DNA from: Polytrichum commune
Lineage: Eukaryota; Streptophyta; Polytrichopsida; Polytrichales; Polytrichaceae
Assembly (NCBI GenBank): GCA_950295325.1
Contig: OX485804.1
Coordinates: forward strand, 61,162,533 to 61,226,532
DNA length: 64,000 nt
Reading direction: 5' to 3'
The notes under the pieces were generated by a model that made no database searches, was not told the origin of the DNA, and saw nothing but the letters and a program-made list of their open reading frames with translations. The translations under genes and the position numbers were made by a program. Shown here one piece after another: positions 47,796 through 59,241 of this stretch. Position 1 is the stretch's first letter, and every line of letters starts with the position of its first letter.

Positions 47796-50700
47796 ATGGA
47801 GATGGTCGGACATAGGCTCTGGGCATCGACAATCTTATGTTGCTTGTTACTAGGTCAGGCGGGGGCTGACATTGCTCCTCCGGTGGAACAGTGTGATGCA
47901 ACAGGATGTAACCTCAGTAATGCTTACGGGACATGGCCAGACAGAATTCCTTGCGAGGTAAACCTTTTAGACCTGTTAGTGTGGGTAGAGGTTAGAGATC
48001 TACTGTGAATAGTTTTCTTGTTCAGAATTGCCGTTACTCAGGTGAGTATACCTCCTTATTATCTGAGCATTTGGAAGGAATACTTCTGAAGTAGGTAGAA
48101 ACTCCAGAGTCCACACCCCTGCTCTGAACTTTCTCATGAAATTTCAAGCACATCTATCAGTAATTAGGGAGTGACCTGAGATGTTTTCTTTTATCGTTCA
48201 AAGATGAGGACATGTAAAAAAATTTACTTCACTCGGTTGTGTGGTGATTCATTCCGCCCCACGCAGCAACACATGAACTCAATGACGTAGTCTGCAGTAA
48301 AAGGTTTCAAGTTGCCGGACTCCTTTCCTGGTGAAATTGCAAAAACAATTGGAGATAGAATTGGGTGAGATGCTTATAAGCTAATCAGTTGACACGCTCC
48401 TAATGAAATGTTGAGAATCTAGAAATGTCTGGCATTCAGACCGCCTAATTCATGCCATCGCAAAACCATGACTTTGGGTCTGAGGCTTCCAACATGCCGC
48501 ACAACAGTTGTAATGCAGATTACAGTGGGTTTAGACATGATTCTGCAAATGTAGGCTGTCTGGGTCAGGAATTCGCATTTGTAATATTCGTGCACTAAAG
48601 TCTGGACCTAGTGTAGCTTTGACATAGTGTAGATTTGACATCCGTTTATGGCGCTACACATGATCATCACCTCTCAGCTGATGATGGATCGCCCTACCAT
48701 ATTTTATTTCTGTTCAGAATTGTGACCATAATCCTGATCGAACGATGATAATGTTTTCTCCTTCACAACATGATGGTTTTGGATGATTGAAATGCGCCAG
48801 GAGGCTCTATTTGTGGTTCCTACAACCTACTGTCTGCAAGTGTAGGCTGTCTGAGTCGAGGATTCTCCTCTGTAATGTACATGCATAATATCCGGATCTA
48901 TCCCGCGACATAAATAGTTTAATGGCGCTGCACTTTATCATCATCTCTCATCTGATGATCCCCCTGGCATAAGTACTTTGTGCACAGAATTGTAATCATA
49001 GGCCTGATGTCCTATGAAATGGAGATGTCTCCTCATTCATAACATGATGACTTTGGGTGATTGAATTGCACCAGTAAACTCTAGTTTGTGGTTTACACAT
49101 CCTATTGTCTGCAAGTGTTGGCTGGCTAGGGTCAGGAGTTCTCGTCTATAATGTTCATGCACTAGAATCTGGATCTAGTATACCTCCGACATAAAGTTTA
49201 TGGTGCTGCACATGATCATCATCTCTCAGATGATGATCCCCCTACCATAATCTCATTGTATCCAAACTATTTGTAACCCTAGGCCTGATCACACATCAAA
49301 TGATGATGTGTCCTCATTCACAACATGATGGTTTTGGATATTTCTTGAATTGCACCTGCAGGCAGCTCTGGTGGTGCATCCGACCACCGAGGAAGAGATC
49401 GTCCACGCCGTTGCCACAGCGGTGGAAAACAAGCAGAAAATCAAGGTGTCTACCAAATCTGGTCACACCATCCCCAAGTTGGCATGCCCAGGGACGACTA
49501 ACTCCACCTCCGGATCCAGTCACGGTGTCATCATAAGCACCACAGACTACGCATCCATAGTGCAATTCGACATACCAGCAATGACTGTAACTGCACAGAG
49601 CGGAATCTTAATGCATGACCTAATTGAAGCCATCGGGAAACAAAACCTTGCACTTCCATTCACACCCTACTGGAACGCTGTGACACTGGGAGGCAGTCTA
49701 GCGACCGCGTCACATGGGAGCTCCCACTTTGGCAAAGGAGGCGCAGTTCACGAATATGTGATAGGATTGCGCTTGGTCATCCCTGCAACAGACTCTGAAG
49801 GCTTTGCGAAGGTTGTAGCCTTAACCCTTGAAGATGGAGATTTGATGAATGCAGCGAAGGTGTCGCTGGGAGTGCTCGGAGTTGTGTCGACGGTGACACT
49901 GCAATTGCAGGCTTTGTTCAAGCGCAACCTGACTTTGGAATATGCAGACACAGATGTTGGATTGGAGGACAAGATCTTCCAAGTGGCGGAGACTGTGGAG
50001 TTTGGTGATGTCACTTGGTTTCCTTCCTCACATCAGGTTGTGTACAGGATCGATCAGAGAGCTTCGGAGAGTGCACCTGGAGATGGTCTCAACCAATTCT
50101 ATGGGTTCCAGCCCAAGCTCGGTGTGGAGGTTGAGGTTGCGAGAGCCCTTGGTCAGTCTCCGATCCTGCAAACCCAGCACTAATTGAGGTGGATGTGTCT
50201 TGAATGGTTACTTTTTCCTACTAGCCCACTTGTCGTCTCATGTGCAACATGCGATTAGTACGCAATTAGTGCGATTAGTACGAGATGGTTGGCAAATCCG
50301 ATTGCGGGATCCACTTTCCTCATGTTAATTTTTCGGAGCTCATATGAATGTCTTGTTCATTGTTAGAAGTGAAGATTCTTATGCTCATTAAATGGTCATA
50401 TAGGTCCTCCCAATTATGTTGATTATGGAGTTGGGAATGGTCATCAAATTTGGAACATGTAGTGTCCAATTTTTTCAATAATGTGTCTTTCTGGTACCTA
50501 TTCTTGGAAAGTTCTTTCCTAACCGAATACCAATCCAATATAATTATTCGATTGAGATAAGTAACCAAATTAAGCACGTCTACCTTAAGGTAGATGTGTG
50601 TTGTTTGGATACTTTTCTCCCTACGTGCATTTGTTGTAGGATATGAAACACACAATTAGTGTGAGATGGTTTAGTAAATTAAATTGTGCTTGTAGTATTT

Positions 50701-52900
50701 GCATAATCATTTTTGGAGTTCATATGATTATCTTATCCTTATCAAAGTGAATATTCTCGTTGTCATACAAGTCTCCATCAATAATGTTTAGTATTGAGCC
50801 TAGAATCATTAGCACATTTTGAGCACGTAGTCCAATCTCTTGGTCACATATCCCCCCCCTCCCCCAACCCACTCTTTTCCAATTATGTTGATTATTGAGT
50901 CTACAATTGTTGAGAAGATTTAACACACAACCCAATCTATCTAAAGTGATCGCAATTTCTTTTGGTGTATGTCCTTAGATCATGACGTAACTAGCCCCCA
51001 CTTGAATATAGGTGTCCGATTATGATAAACAACTGAATTAGGCCCCCTTACTTTAGTACGAATTGTGTAACCGTTTCAGTGGAATTTGATACGGCTTGTA
51101 CTCACGATGACCTCATTTGGTATCTATCAGAGGTGACTTAGTCTTTTATATCTACCGAAGGGTCTGATAAGTGACTGCATAAGGATTTGGGCGAACCAAC
51201 CCATACACTCGTTCCTTGTTGGATGTCTAAACCCTTGCCTCCAAGGATCCAATGTACGGGTTGGTTCACCCCAACCATGCATAGGGCCCCCATACCTTAG
51301 GTCACAAATGACCTTTCTCGAGAACAACATAATGATAGAGAGATGAGACCCATATGGAGCATTCTAACTTAGGGATTGTTTACACCATGGACCATGAAGT
51401 CGTCCCAAGGCCCTAGAACTCGTCCCGGGACCACTTTGATTTACACCAAAGGAAAAAATGACCGAATGACTATAAAGTTTGAAGTCCCCAAAAGATATAT
51501 TTAAGGCCTACATTATCCATTGAAAAGGTCCAAAGGGTTTTACGGTGGGAGAGGCAAAAGAGGTGCTCTAGTAAGAAAAAGACCTCAAAAGCTCATGGTA
51601 GAGAATATTATTATAATCAATTCTGAATGAAATTATTTTTTTGGAGAAGAGAAGAAGAAGAGAAGAGAAGACAGAAGACCAATCAACCTTGATTTCTATT
51701 TTCCAAAACTGCCCTTTCTGAGCATTTTTTTTAAAAAATCAACAAATTCACTTTTTGGTGGAAGGTCATTCTTCTTGATCCACATTCGGTTTACACCTAG
51801 TGAGAGACCCAAAGGCTTTGTAAATTGATTTTTTAGAAATCGGACCATAGAAGTCAGACCATGGAAAAAGGCCATCTTTCATGGTCCGACTTCATGATCC
51901 ATGGTGTAAATCAGCCCTTTAGTGCCCCTTGAGAATTCACATAAAGACTGGAAGCCATTTGTGTAAAAAGTTTCTCATGTGATCTCTGTGCCAGCTCAAA
52001 TCTGCGTTAATTATTAACCGCAATCTGTTGTTTGTAGAGGAAAGCGGAGAGATACTAAAGGACCGCGACGCCAAATGCTTGCTTGCCAAAGTAACTTTAC
52101 TGGGACAAGTCGCGGTTGGGTTTGGGTATGAAAAAGTCGCCGGCCATGGTTTCGAAGGCTTCCCGGTGATCGGGCATCAGCACCACATGCAATCTTCAAG
52201 CGGCTGTGAGAGGAGCACCCGTTCCGATTACTATTGCCCTTGGGACCGACGGATCAAAGGGCTCCGGTTTTTTGAAGAGTCGGCCGCAGTCCCGATGCGG
52301 AATTTGAGAGAGTTCATCAGGGACATCAAGTCCCTCCGGGACGCAGCTCACCCACTCGGCTTCTGCGGGTTGGACATTTACACCGGGTTTCTCATCCGCT
52401 TCGTGAAGGCTTCGAGCGGTGCATTTCTGGGTGCCCAAGAGGACGTGGCCATGGTGGACTTCACGTTCTACCGAGCTGGGGACGCAAAGACACCCCGGCT
52501 AGATATGGATCTATTTGACGAGATTGAACAGATTGCGTTCTACAAGTACGGGGCGAAGCCACACTGGGGGAAGAACCGAAACTACCCGTTCTATGGAGTT
52601 GGCAGGAGCTACCGTGACATCGATAAGTTCCTTGCTGTCCGGGATAGGTTTGATCCTGAAGGCTTCTTCTCCAGTGAATGGTCCGATGAAATTCTTGGCG
52701 TTTCTGATGATGTAGCCTCCGAATCGCGGCAACCTTATTGTGCACTTGAAGGGTTGTGTGTGTGCAGCGAAGACGTACATTGTGCTCCTGAGAAGGAGTA
52801 TTATTGTCGGCCGGGAAGGATATACTCTGACGCAAAAGTTTGTCGCTTCGAGGACATCTCCACTCGCAAATCTCTTATAAAAATGAGCGTAGATAGTTAG
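47796..52900 (+). CDS. L-gulonolactone oxidase-type FAD-linked oxidoreductase, secreted, three exons
   Basis: Exons are 47796-47957, 49362-50151 and 52038-52900, giving 604 aa with phases 0 and 1. The N-terminus has a hydrophobic signal peptide (STILCCLLLGQAGA), then the family segment NAYG.WPDRIPCE. The PCMH-type FAD domain (about 55-230) includes SGHTIPKLAC, WNAVTLGG and ASHGSSHFGKGGAVHEYV. The ALO/GLO C-terminal domain has FPVIGHQHHM, CPWD.RIKG, TPRLDMDLFDEIEQIAFYKY and the signature HWGKNR at 493-498. A Cys-rich tail (CALEGLCVCSEDVHC) matches plant GULLO proteins. Related enzymes oxidise L-gulono- or L-galactono-lactone towards ascorbate; the plant members are usually secretory. Start codons at 47775, 47784 and 47802 are also in frame; 47796 leaves the most compact signal peptide. 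No broken motif is seen. Intron 1 contains tandem repeats, and intron 2 a MITE. Confidence 0.92.
48470..49361 (+). repeat. tandem repeat in intron 1, about 280-bp unit, reaching the splice acceptor
   Basis: Three units carry TCTGCAA.TGT.GGCTG at 48542, 48832 and 49108, followed by GTTCATGCACTA/GTGCACTAAAG, ATGATCATCA and TGATGATCCCCCTACC-like blocks. Before the second and third anchors a block resembling GATTGAATTGCACCAG.A.. CTCTAGTTTGTGG appears; the same block at 49344-49380 is the real acceptor and start of exon 2 (GAATTGCACCTGCAGGCAGC). The array therefore includes degenerate copies of the splice acceptor and first exon bases. Confidence 0.75.
50215..51060 (-). repeat. two inverted family D copies in intron 2
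   Basis: 50215-50570 and 50640-51060 both contain TTAG.GCGAGATGGTT-like starts, GGAGYTCATATGA, CCAATTATGTTGATTATTGAG, CCAATCT and AGGTGTCCGATTAT blocks. A third partial unit sits within the second. They lie wholly inside intron 2 of the gulonolactone oxidase-type gene. Confidence 0.5.
51371..51918. mobile_element. 548-bp MITE in intron 2, GGGATTGTTTACACCATGG ends
   Basis: The left end AGGGATTGTTTACACCATGG and right end CCATGGTGTAAATCAGCCCT are inverted repeats extending about 32 bases through ATGAAGTCG. Flanks TTA (left) and TTT (right) suggest an eroded TTA duplication, compatible with a Tourist-type MITE. A truncated relative is at 13177-13435. Confidence 0.75.
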
Positions 52901-53643
52901 GGGCTTGCCTAAGCGAGCGACACATGGTGGTCGAGCAAGTGGCCTGTGGCAACCTCTTGTCACATTGCAAATCCAACTGCACAGTCAAAGTAGATAATGA
53001 ATCTTGCCAATTCGTAATTCATATGTACGGGGTGTCATGTGCCAGATGACACATGAAGAACTAGTTCAGCACAAATTAGAAGGTGGAGAAGTGCGTTTGG
53101 AGGGTATGAATGTTTCACCAGCCTAAAACCGGGCATCATTTGACAATCTCAATTTCCGCAAATTCTTGAGATGGAGAAACCACTGTAACCCAGATTGAAC
53201 TCAATAAACAGTCTGCCATGTTTCAGATCTCCAATCAAAGTCCACTCATGATGTGAAGAGAGCTCACGGCCATTTGGTCAAATATCGACATGAAATTCCA
53301 CTAATTTGTTTTGTGTTTATTGTCCCCATTATAGTTGGTCGATCATCCGACTTCTGGACAACAACTCCCTTCTGCTCTTGTATTCATCCACAAAGCATAC
53401 CATCCATTACCTCCAGTTGATGTCTATGAGCACATGGATGTGCCCCATTAACGCCTTGAGTACGAGGGTGCATAACATTATTCAACGACGTGAGCCCTCA
53501 AAATATAACACTAAGATGTTGTGAGTTCAATTTGAATATGAGTCTCTTGGTGTAACTTTTCGAGCATCTCACTCGTATATACTAAGCTCCCTGTAACGAG
53601 AGCTGAACACTAAGTAATGTTCTAGTGTCCTACTACACAGAGA
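52901..53643. other. 3' flank of the gulonolactone oxidase-type gene
   Basis: Contains the 3' UTR of the upstream gene (AATAAA at about 53203-53208 is a plausible poly-A signal) and then AT-rich sequence without a recognised gene. Confidence 0.45.
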
Positions 53644-53868
53644 GGGAATTATCATATATGAGAGTACGTACCTCTCATTCATCCAACATTAAAGCCTTGA
53701 AATAGTATGTAGCTCAGAAGTTACTTGAATTGATTTGACAGTGGAATTAGCTTCAGAGACACCATGTTAGTATACTTGAGAACATTTGAGATAAATCAAC
53801 CACAAGCCTATGAAGGTCAAGTTTTTATGTTGGATGGATAAAAGGTACGCTCATATATGATAATTCCC
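53644..53868. mobile_element. 225-bp MITE with about 45-bp inverted repeats
   Basis: The left arm starts GGGAATTATCATATATGAG and runs to CATCCAACAT; the right arm is its inverse, ending CATATATGATAATTCCC. A right-arm-like segment also occurs at 34690-34740 and a left-arm-like one at 43480-43530. The target duplication is unclear. Confidence 0.65.
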
Positions 53869-54079
53869 GCTTTCCTTCTGCTACTATTGCAGCTTGGAAG
53901 TTGGCACTCCTCCCCCCAACAACAACAAAAGTTATTTCTCCTTGAAAAATAAAGAAAGGTTACACCCCACTTCATACTCTTCTGAATTGTTACTGTCAAC
54001 ATGCAATTCCATGGGCCATGGATGTTGGCTTTCTTGGTATCGGTTACCAATCTTACTCACTACATTGCAATAGCCTTCA

Positions 54080-54644
54080 AAGGATGCAACATTGTTTATG
54101 GTATTCGAGTTCATAAGCATCGTATCAAAAGGCCCTTTATTACTTAGAAAATCCAATTTTTCAATGAGAAAGTCATGGATTTTTTTTTAAAAAAAAATAA
54201 AAAATCATCCATAGCATGTAATTCATTGTTTGTATCAAACAAACAAAGAAAGACAAGAACATGATAACTTAGTCACAATCCAAAGGGAAAACTTAAGGGA
54301 GTCCATGAGTGCTTCAAGAACTTTCAGTTTATAAAACCTAGAACTCAAATACAAACCCTAACAAGAATGGATAAGGTAGTCGTTGAGGACTATTATCATA
54401 TGACAACAATGAATGAAAATGTGAATTGGACAAGACTAACACATCTATTATAAAATCAATTTTTAGGCTTAGGGCCCCCTTTTGTACATTTACCTTTACT
54501 TCAAAATTCTTATTGGCCTTTCTAAATGTACATGCAGGGGGAAAAAAATACCTCTCCCTTATGTATACTATGTAACTCAATGCCTAAATCAATACCCTTT
54601 CTTACACTCATTAGTTCGTACATTGTATGAAGAGTCCAACCCCT
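54080..54644 (-). repeat. inverted copy of the 9198-9906 family (left half)
   Basis: Reading the minus strand from 54644: AGGGGTTGGACTCTTCATAC, then the ATGTACAAAAGGGGGCC and GTTCTAGGTTT blocks and the TTACATGCTATGGATGA block, in the same order as 9198-9660. Similarity fades near 54080; no right end is seen. Confidence 0.6.
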
Positions 54645-55393
54645 GGGGTTCTTTCAGCAAATAGTACCTAGGCCATTATTATGTTTAAACTATGTATCAC
54701 AACAACCTTCACATGAACAAAGAAATGTAGCTTTGCCACAAGAGGCTCTTGTGTAAAATGACATTTTGATTGTTTGGAATAATCAATGTTTATATGAATG
54801 AAGATGTTGATGGTTTGTTGTTAGATATTGGAAGAGTATTTGGGAGTTTAAATACAATCGACAAGAGAAATCTGAAAATGGAAAATATTCTTATGTTGGT
54901 ATAAAAAAGAAACCAACAACAAGTGAACATGTGATTAAACTAATCATTTGATGGTAGACTTAGAAGCAATAATTGCATTAGCTTCTATGACATATATTGT
55001 AAACTTAGGTTCTTATGAGTGTCATCAAGAAATGAAAAGAGTCTTCAACGATTTTATTGTTGTATGCTAGGTTTTTACATTATACATATGATAGGGGTTG
55101 ATTGTTATTCAGAATTTATTTGTATATTTATGTTAATGATCATATATGAATGTAAAGTTCTATGTATACATATTGTCACTTGTATTTTTACATTGAAATT
55201 GTATGTGTATTGCAAGATTTTACCCAAAAAAAAAACTTGTAGATAAGTGGTTTTATAGTATGTTCCAAACACATGTGATTCTTGGTTTTACTGAAACGTG
55301 CACCCCCCGGGATTTTAGAATATAGGTTGGAAGAAGATTCAATGAAGTTGATGTTTGGGCCTTATAGATGTGGTAGTTAGAGACTACACACCC

Positions 55394-55747
55394 GGGGGGT
55401 GGACTCTTCATTGGAAACCTAATTGATGTACACGGTGACTCTGAAATAAAATCTCCCTATATACATGAACGTTTATAAAGAAAGAAAGAAATATATGTAC
55501 TAACAATAGGCTAGAAAATGCACTCATGTATTTACACTAACCTTGTCATTTTAATGATGAATGCCTACACTACGTACACAAAATATAAATTATGAGATTA
55601 ACGGGATATAACTCATAGTAAAATAATCCTAATTTGGATGAAATAAGGTAAATTAGATGAAACTAGCACATTTTATGTCAATTTTGCTATGTATGCTAAT
55701 GCCTCAAATAATACCCCCTTCCTACACTCATGTTCGTTAGTATGTGG
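55394..55747 (-). repeat. short inverted copy of the 9198-9906 family
   Basis: The left side GGGGGGTGGACTCTTCATTGG is the inverse of the 9906 end, and GGCTAGAAAATGCA, GTATATAGGGAG-type blocks follow. The right side GCTAATGCCTCAAATAATACC is the inverse of 9250-9275. The middle 300 bp of the long form are missing, so this is an internally deleted copy. Confidence 0.6.
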
Positions 55748-56456
55748 TTATTTATTCAGCTGAGTGACTAGGTTGGATGGGGTCAGGAATATGTCATGTA
55801 AGGTGCTAGAATTAAATCTTACGGATGCTTGTCAGTAAGAAATTCAACCTGAAAAACAAGTGAGATTCGAGTGACGCACTATCATTAATTTTTTTGTTAG
55901 AAGGCGAGAACGACAAATAGCAGGTGAATTGACTTCATTGTTTTTCATGGATTCCTAAAGAAGGTCCACAGCGATATTGTGTATTTTGACAAATCACACA
56001 TCAAATTTGACATTGTTGCAAAGATATGGGGGATCTCTTCATGTTTTCAATACAAATGCTTGAAAAACACTACAATGTTCTTTCTAATCCTTGCAATGAC
56101 GTTAGCAAAAATCATGTTATTTCAGACCCAAAAAGTGAAGCAATTTTTCCTGCACTCAAACTTTAAAAAATAAAAATGCAACCGCTTGATGTTGATTGAT
56201 TGCATATCAAAACCTACTCTCCTAAAATTAAAACGAACTGACAACATTTGCTACTAAATCATGTGATCTACAACCATTTCAGATTGATTTTTTTTTTCAA
56301 ATTTTAATCCCACCGACTAGATTTTGCCTTGAAAGATGCTGGGACACTTCAAAAAATGGGGCTCGTGCCTAATCCGGGCTTGGGTACCCCTGCATTACCA
56401 TCATTTTCCTATCCAATTACGATAAGGATGCCATCCTAATCATCTACCACTCCTTC
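55748..56456. other. AT-rich spacer, nothing recognised
   Basis: No gene or repeat terminus seen between the two adjacent MITE-like elements. Confidence 0.45.
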
Positions 56457-56791
56457 CACTAGTACAAAACATTGTGGAAAAAGAATCGCAATCGTTTTCC
56501 ATTGCGGTTCTTTTGACCAGCCTGCTTTGCAGTCATGAAATGACTGCACCTTTATTCTTTTGGTATATCAATTGAAATTTTAGGAATTTGGGGGCTTGTA
56601 GTATACCGTTGGAAAGGTATTTTCAATACCTATCCAGCAATGTATGACACGCCGTGAAAATTTTAATGTTACAGTCGCGAAACAAAAAGAAAAATTTGTA
56701 GTCATTTAGCAACAACATATCAAGGTGGTCAAAAGAACCACGATGAGAAAATGACTACGGTTCTTTTTTTTTGCATAGTTTTCTATTAGGG
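56457..56791. mobile_element. 335-bp CACTA-like MITE, TTC target duplication
   Basis: Starts CACTAGTACAAAACATTG and ends CATAGTTTTCTATTAGGG, flanked by TTC at 56454-56456 and 56792-56794. Inverted repeats extend about 60 bases; the inner arms carry GGTTCTTTTGACCA and TGGTCAAAAGAACC. The CACTA start and the 3-bp duplication fit a CMC-type non-autonomous element. No coding region. Confidence 0.78.
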
Positions 56792-58216
56792 TTCCATGTT
56801 ACTTCATGGCTGGTGCCAAATTCTATTACCTCTACAAGAAACCAAAAGATGTGATGATGTCCCCACTTGTGCGTGCGTCCCGCATGTGTACAAGACTCCC
56901 AAGCGCTCCTCACATTCGGTCCACCACATCCACACCTCGCATGTTTGCAGTGTGCTCCAAATGCATGGGAGATGTATCGATCTACACTTGTAACACTTTT
57001 CCATTAATTTACATAATAATGAATCACGTTGAATAATCATGCCACAACCTTAAGGACCTTATTTTTATTACTAGTGAGAAATGTATCAAGTTGATATCCA
57101 CATGAGACTTTGAAACCATATGATCATTGAGGTATTGTGACCTTCCCACCCTCTAACATGAATGGTAGTGAGTGTGGGGACAACATACCTATTTCTCATC
57201 CATACAACTCACTGCACATATTTTACATTTCTCATGCATATGCCATAAAAGAAGTCTCTTGTGGGTTTTTGGAAAGTACTTGTACGATTCACCAAACAAC
57301 ATCCTTTGAACAATTACATACCATCGTAATCATACCTTAGTACATCATACCATACCATTCTAAAGTTACGTTTGTTCAGTGTCATTATGTGAAAACTTAT
57401 ACACATCAAGTTGTTATTTATGGCCAAAAATAGCACCAGGTTGGCAATGTTGGTAAAAACTCATATAATCATTTATTTTATTTTACTTTTTTGTTTGTCA
57501 ACACTTTTGACAACCCAACTCTACCCGGGCTCTATCCTTGCATATTGTTTACATGGTATGAATCAAGAAAACAGTAGAACTGTGAGGCTCTATCCTTTAC
57601 TATGAAAGACTACAATTATAGTTGTCCACTTTGCTCATGCCAATCCATGGTTATTTACTATACCAAACTTTTCTTGGATTTTGTGCACCTTCTTCTCAAA
57701 TGCAGGTCAAGGATTTTGATATCACCCGAAATTTTTAGAATAAATAATCAAGAACTGCCAAAATAACTATAGTTAACTAGATTTCTTTCAATGCATTTTA
57801 GGGAGCAATTATAGTTCTATATATACACATATACATATATAATTATAGTTAACATCCACATTAAATAAAGTGGACCAAAAATAACAAGAACAAGTAACGT
57901 CCAAGTGTGAACGCAAAGTGGTTAGGAAATTTGCTCTTGAAACGAAGAAGTTGATGCATAGTCTCTGTCCTACAGACAGAGCCAAAAATATACACCATGA
58001 TTCCTATACATTAGTCACGGGCATACATACTTGCATAAAAAATTGGAATTATCATTAGCATGTTCAACCCCGTGACCTCCCATGCAAGAATGAAGGCCAC
58101 ATGACCCCGAAACATGCAGAGAGGTCCAGACACTGGGTCGTAATGGAAATCACGAGGGAGGCGCTTCATGTGCTCTGTCATTGAACCGCTTTTTATGAGA
58201 GTCGGGTGCACCATAA
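56792..58216. other. intergenic, no gene recognised
   Basis: Opposed open frames at 56796-57040 are shadows of one another without family resemblance. The rest is AT-rich; 57820-57850 is a TATATACA microsatellite-like stretch. Confidence 0.45.
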
Positions 58217-58723
58217 GGGCCACTTCACACATGAGACTGAGAGCCCGTGACCATTACACTTCAAGCACTCTCATTGGTGGAAAAGGTGGAGCCGGTGCCA
58301 AGTTCGTTGCTTCACACTACGCTCGAGGGACCAACGGAGTGTATAAGTGAATGCAAGATGGATTTAGAGTCTACATGGATTCCTGCATGGCATTGAATGG
58401 ATCATGTTTCGTGGTCACTTGGATTGTTTTCAAAACCCACCTCTTGGAGGTAGGCCTAACACAAAAACAGGAGACCATGGCACTCCGAATGTTCACAACT
58501 GTTGATTTATTCTATTTTATCATGTGTGAGGACCCTCGTGAATAGAAATTCATTGGAATAGCATTTAGTTTGGGGTCCGGTCACATATGACTTCACATTA
58601 CACTTGACGGTTCGTGACCACATTGCATGATGTTGGAGGTGTCTTGAGACGGCCTTTGAACACTTTCTTTTGGGCTCTCACAATTTCATGGTCACGCCTC
58701 TTGGCTAGTGTGTGAAGTGGCCC
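58217..58723. mobile_element. 507-bp MITE, TAA target duplication (Tourist/Harbinger-like), copy 2
   Basis: The ends GGGCCACTTCACACATGAG and CTAGTGTGTGAAGTGGCCC form inverted repeats; TAA flanks both sides (58214-58216 and 58724-58726). Aligns along its length with 34801-35291 in the same orientation, with an extra GGAAAAGGTGGAGCCGGT-type segment near 58280. Confidence 0.87.
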
Positions 58724-58807
58724 TAAGCACTGAGCCAAGCGATAGGCTAACCCACAAACTCAACGTAATTAATCTCTTGGCGTGTGGGGGGGGATTTGCT
58801 GGACCTA

Positions 58808-59239
58808 AGGTAGAAATACCATAACCCGTTAACCACCCTTTAGCTGTGCACTAGACCGCCGTCATAATGGTGAAGTGCCATTTCTAAAACCGATCATGGC
58901 TCAGCGGCAACTTCAATGCGTGTACACTTAGTGTAGCCAATGGGAGTCAAGTGTTAATGTACTCATGAGATAACCGATTTAGGCGATGTTTTGTATGGAA
59001 ATGCGGATTATCGTGTTCGGTGTAGGGAGAATCTAGTGAACGAGTAGGGGTTTGGACAACTTTCCACTTTGAAAAATTGTCGCATTTTTTGTATAGGACA
59101 AAAAAACATGAAACAACTTGCATCATTCTTCATGAATTAATCCTTCTCGTCAGTCTATCTTGGAAAATGATCTCATGATTGTCAGACCAGATCTTCAAAG
59201 CGAAACACCTTATTTTCACAGGTTATGGTATTTCTACCT
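58808..59239. mobile_element. 432-bp MITE, TA target duplication (Stowaway/mariner-like), copy 2
   Basis: Ends AGGTAGAAATACCATAACCC and AGGTTATGGTATTTCTACCT, flanked by TA at 58806-58807 and 59240-59241. It is the reverse complement of the copy at 33471-33891 along its full length, with scattered substitutions and small indels. Confidence 0.88.
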
Positions 59240-59241
59240 TA

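Noticed and set aside
52196-52963. Long minus-strand frames opposite gulonolactone oxidase exon 3
   Set aside because: They are shadows of a GC-richer true exon; the plus-strand reading carries the family signature.
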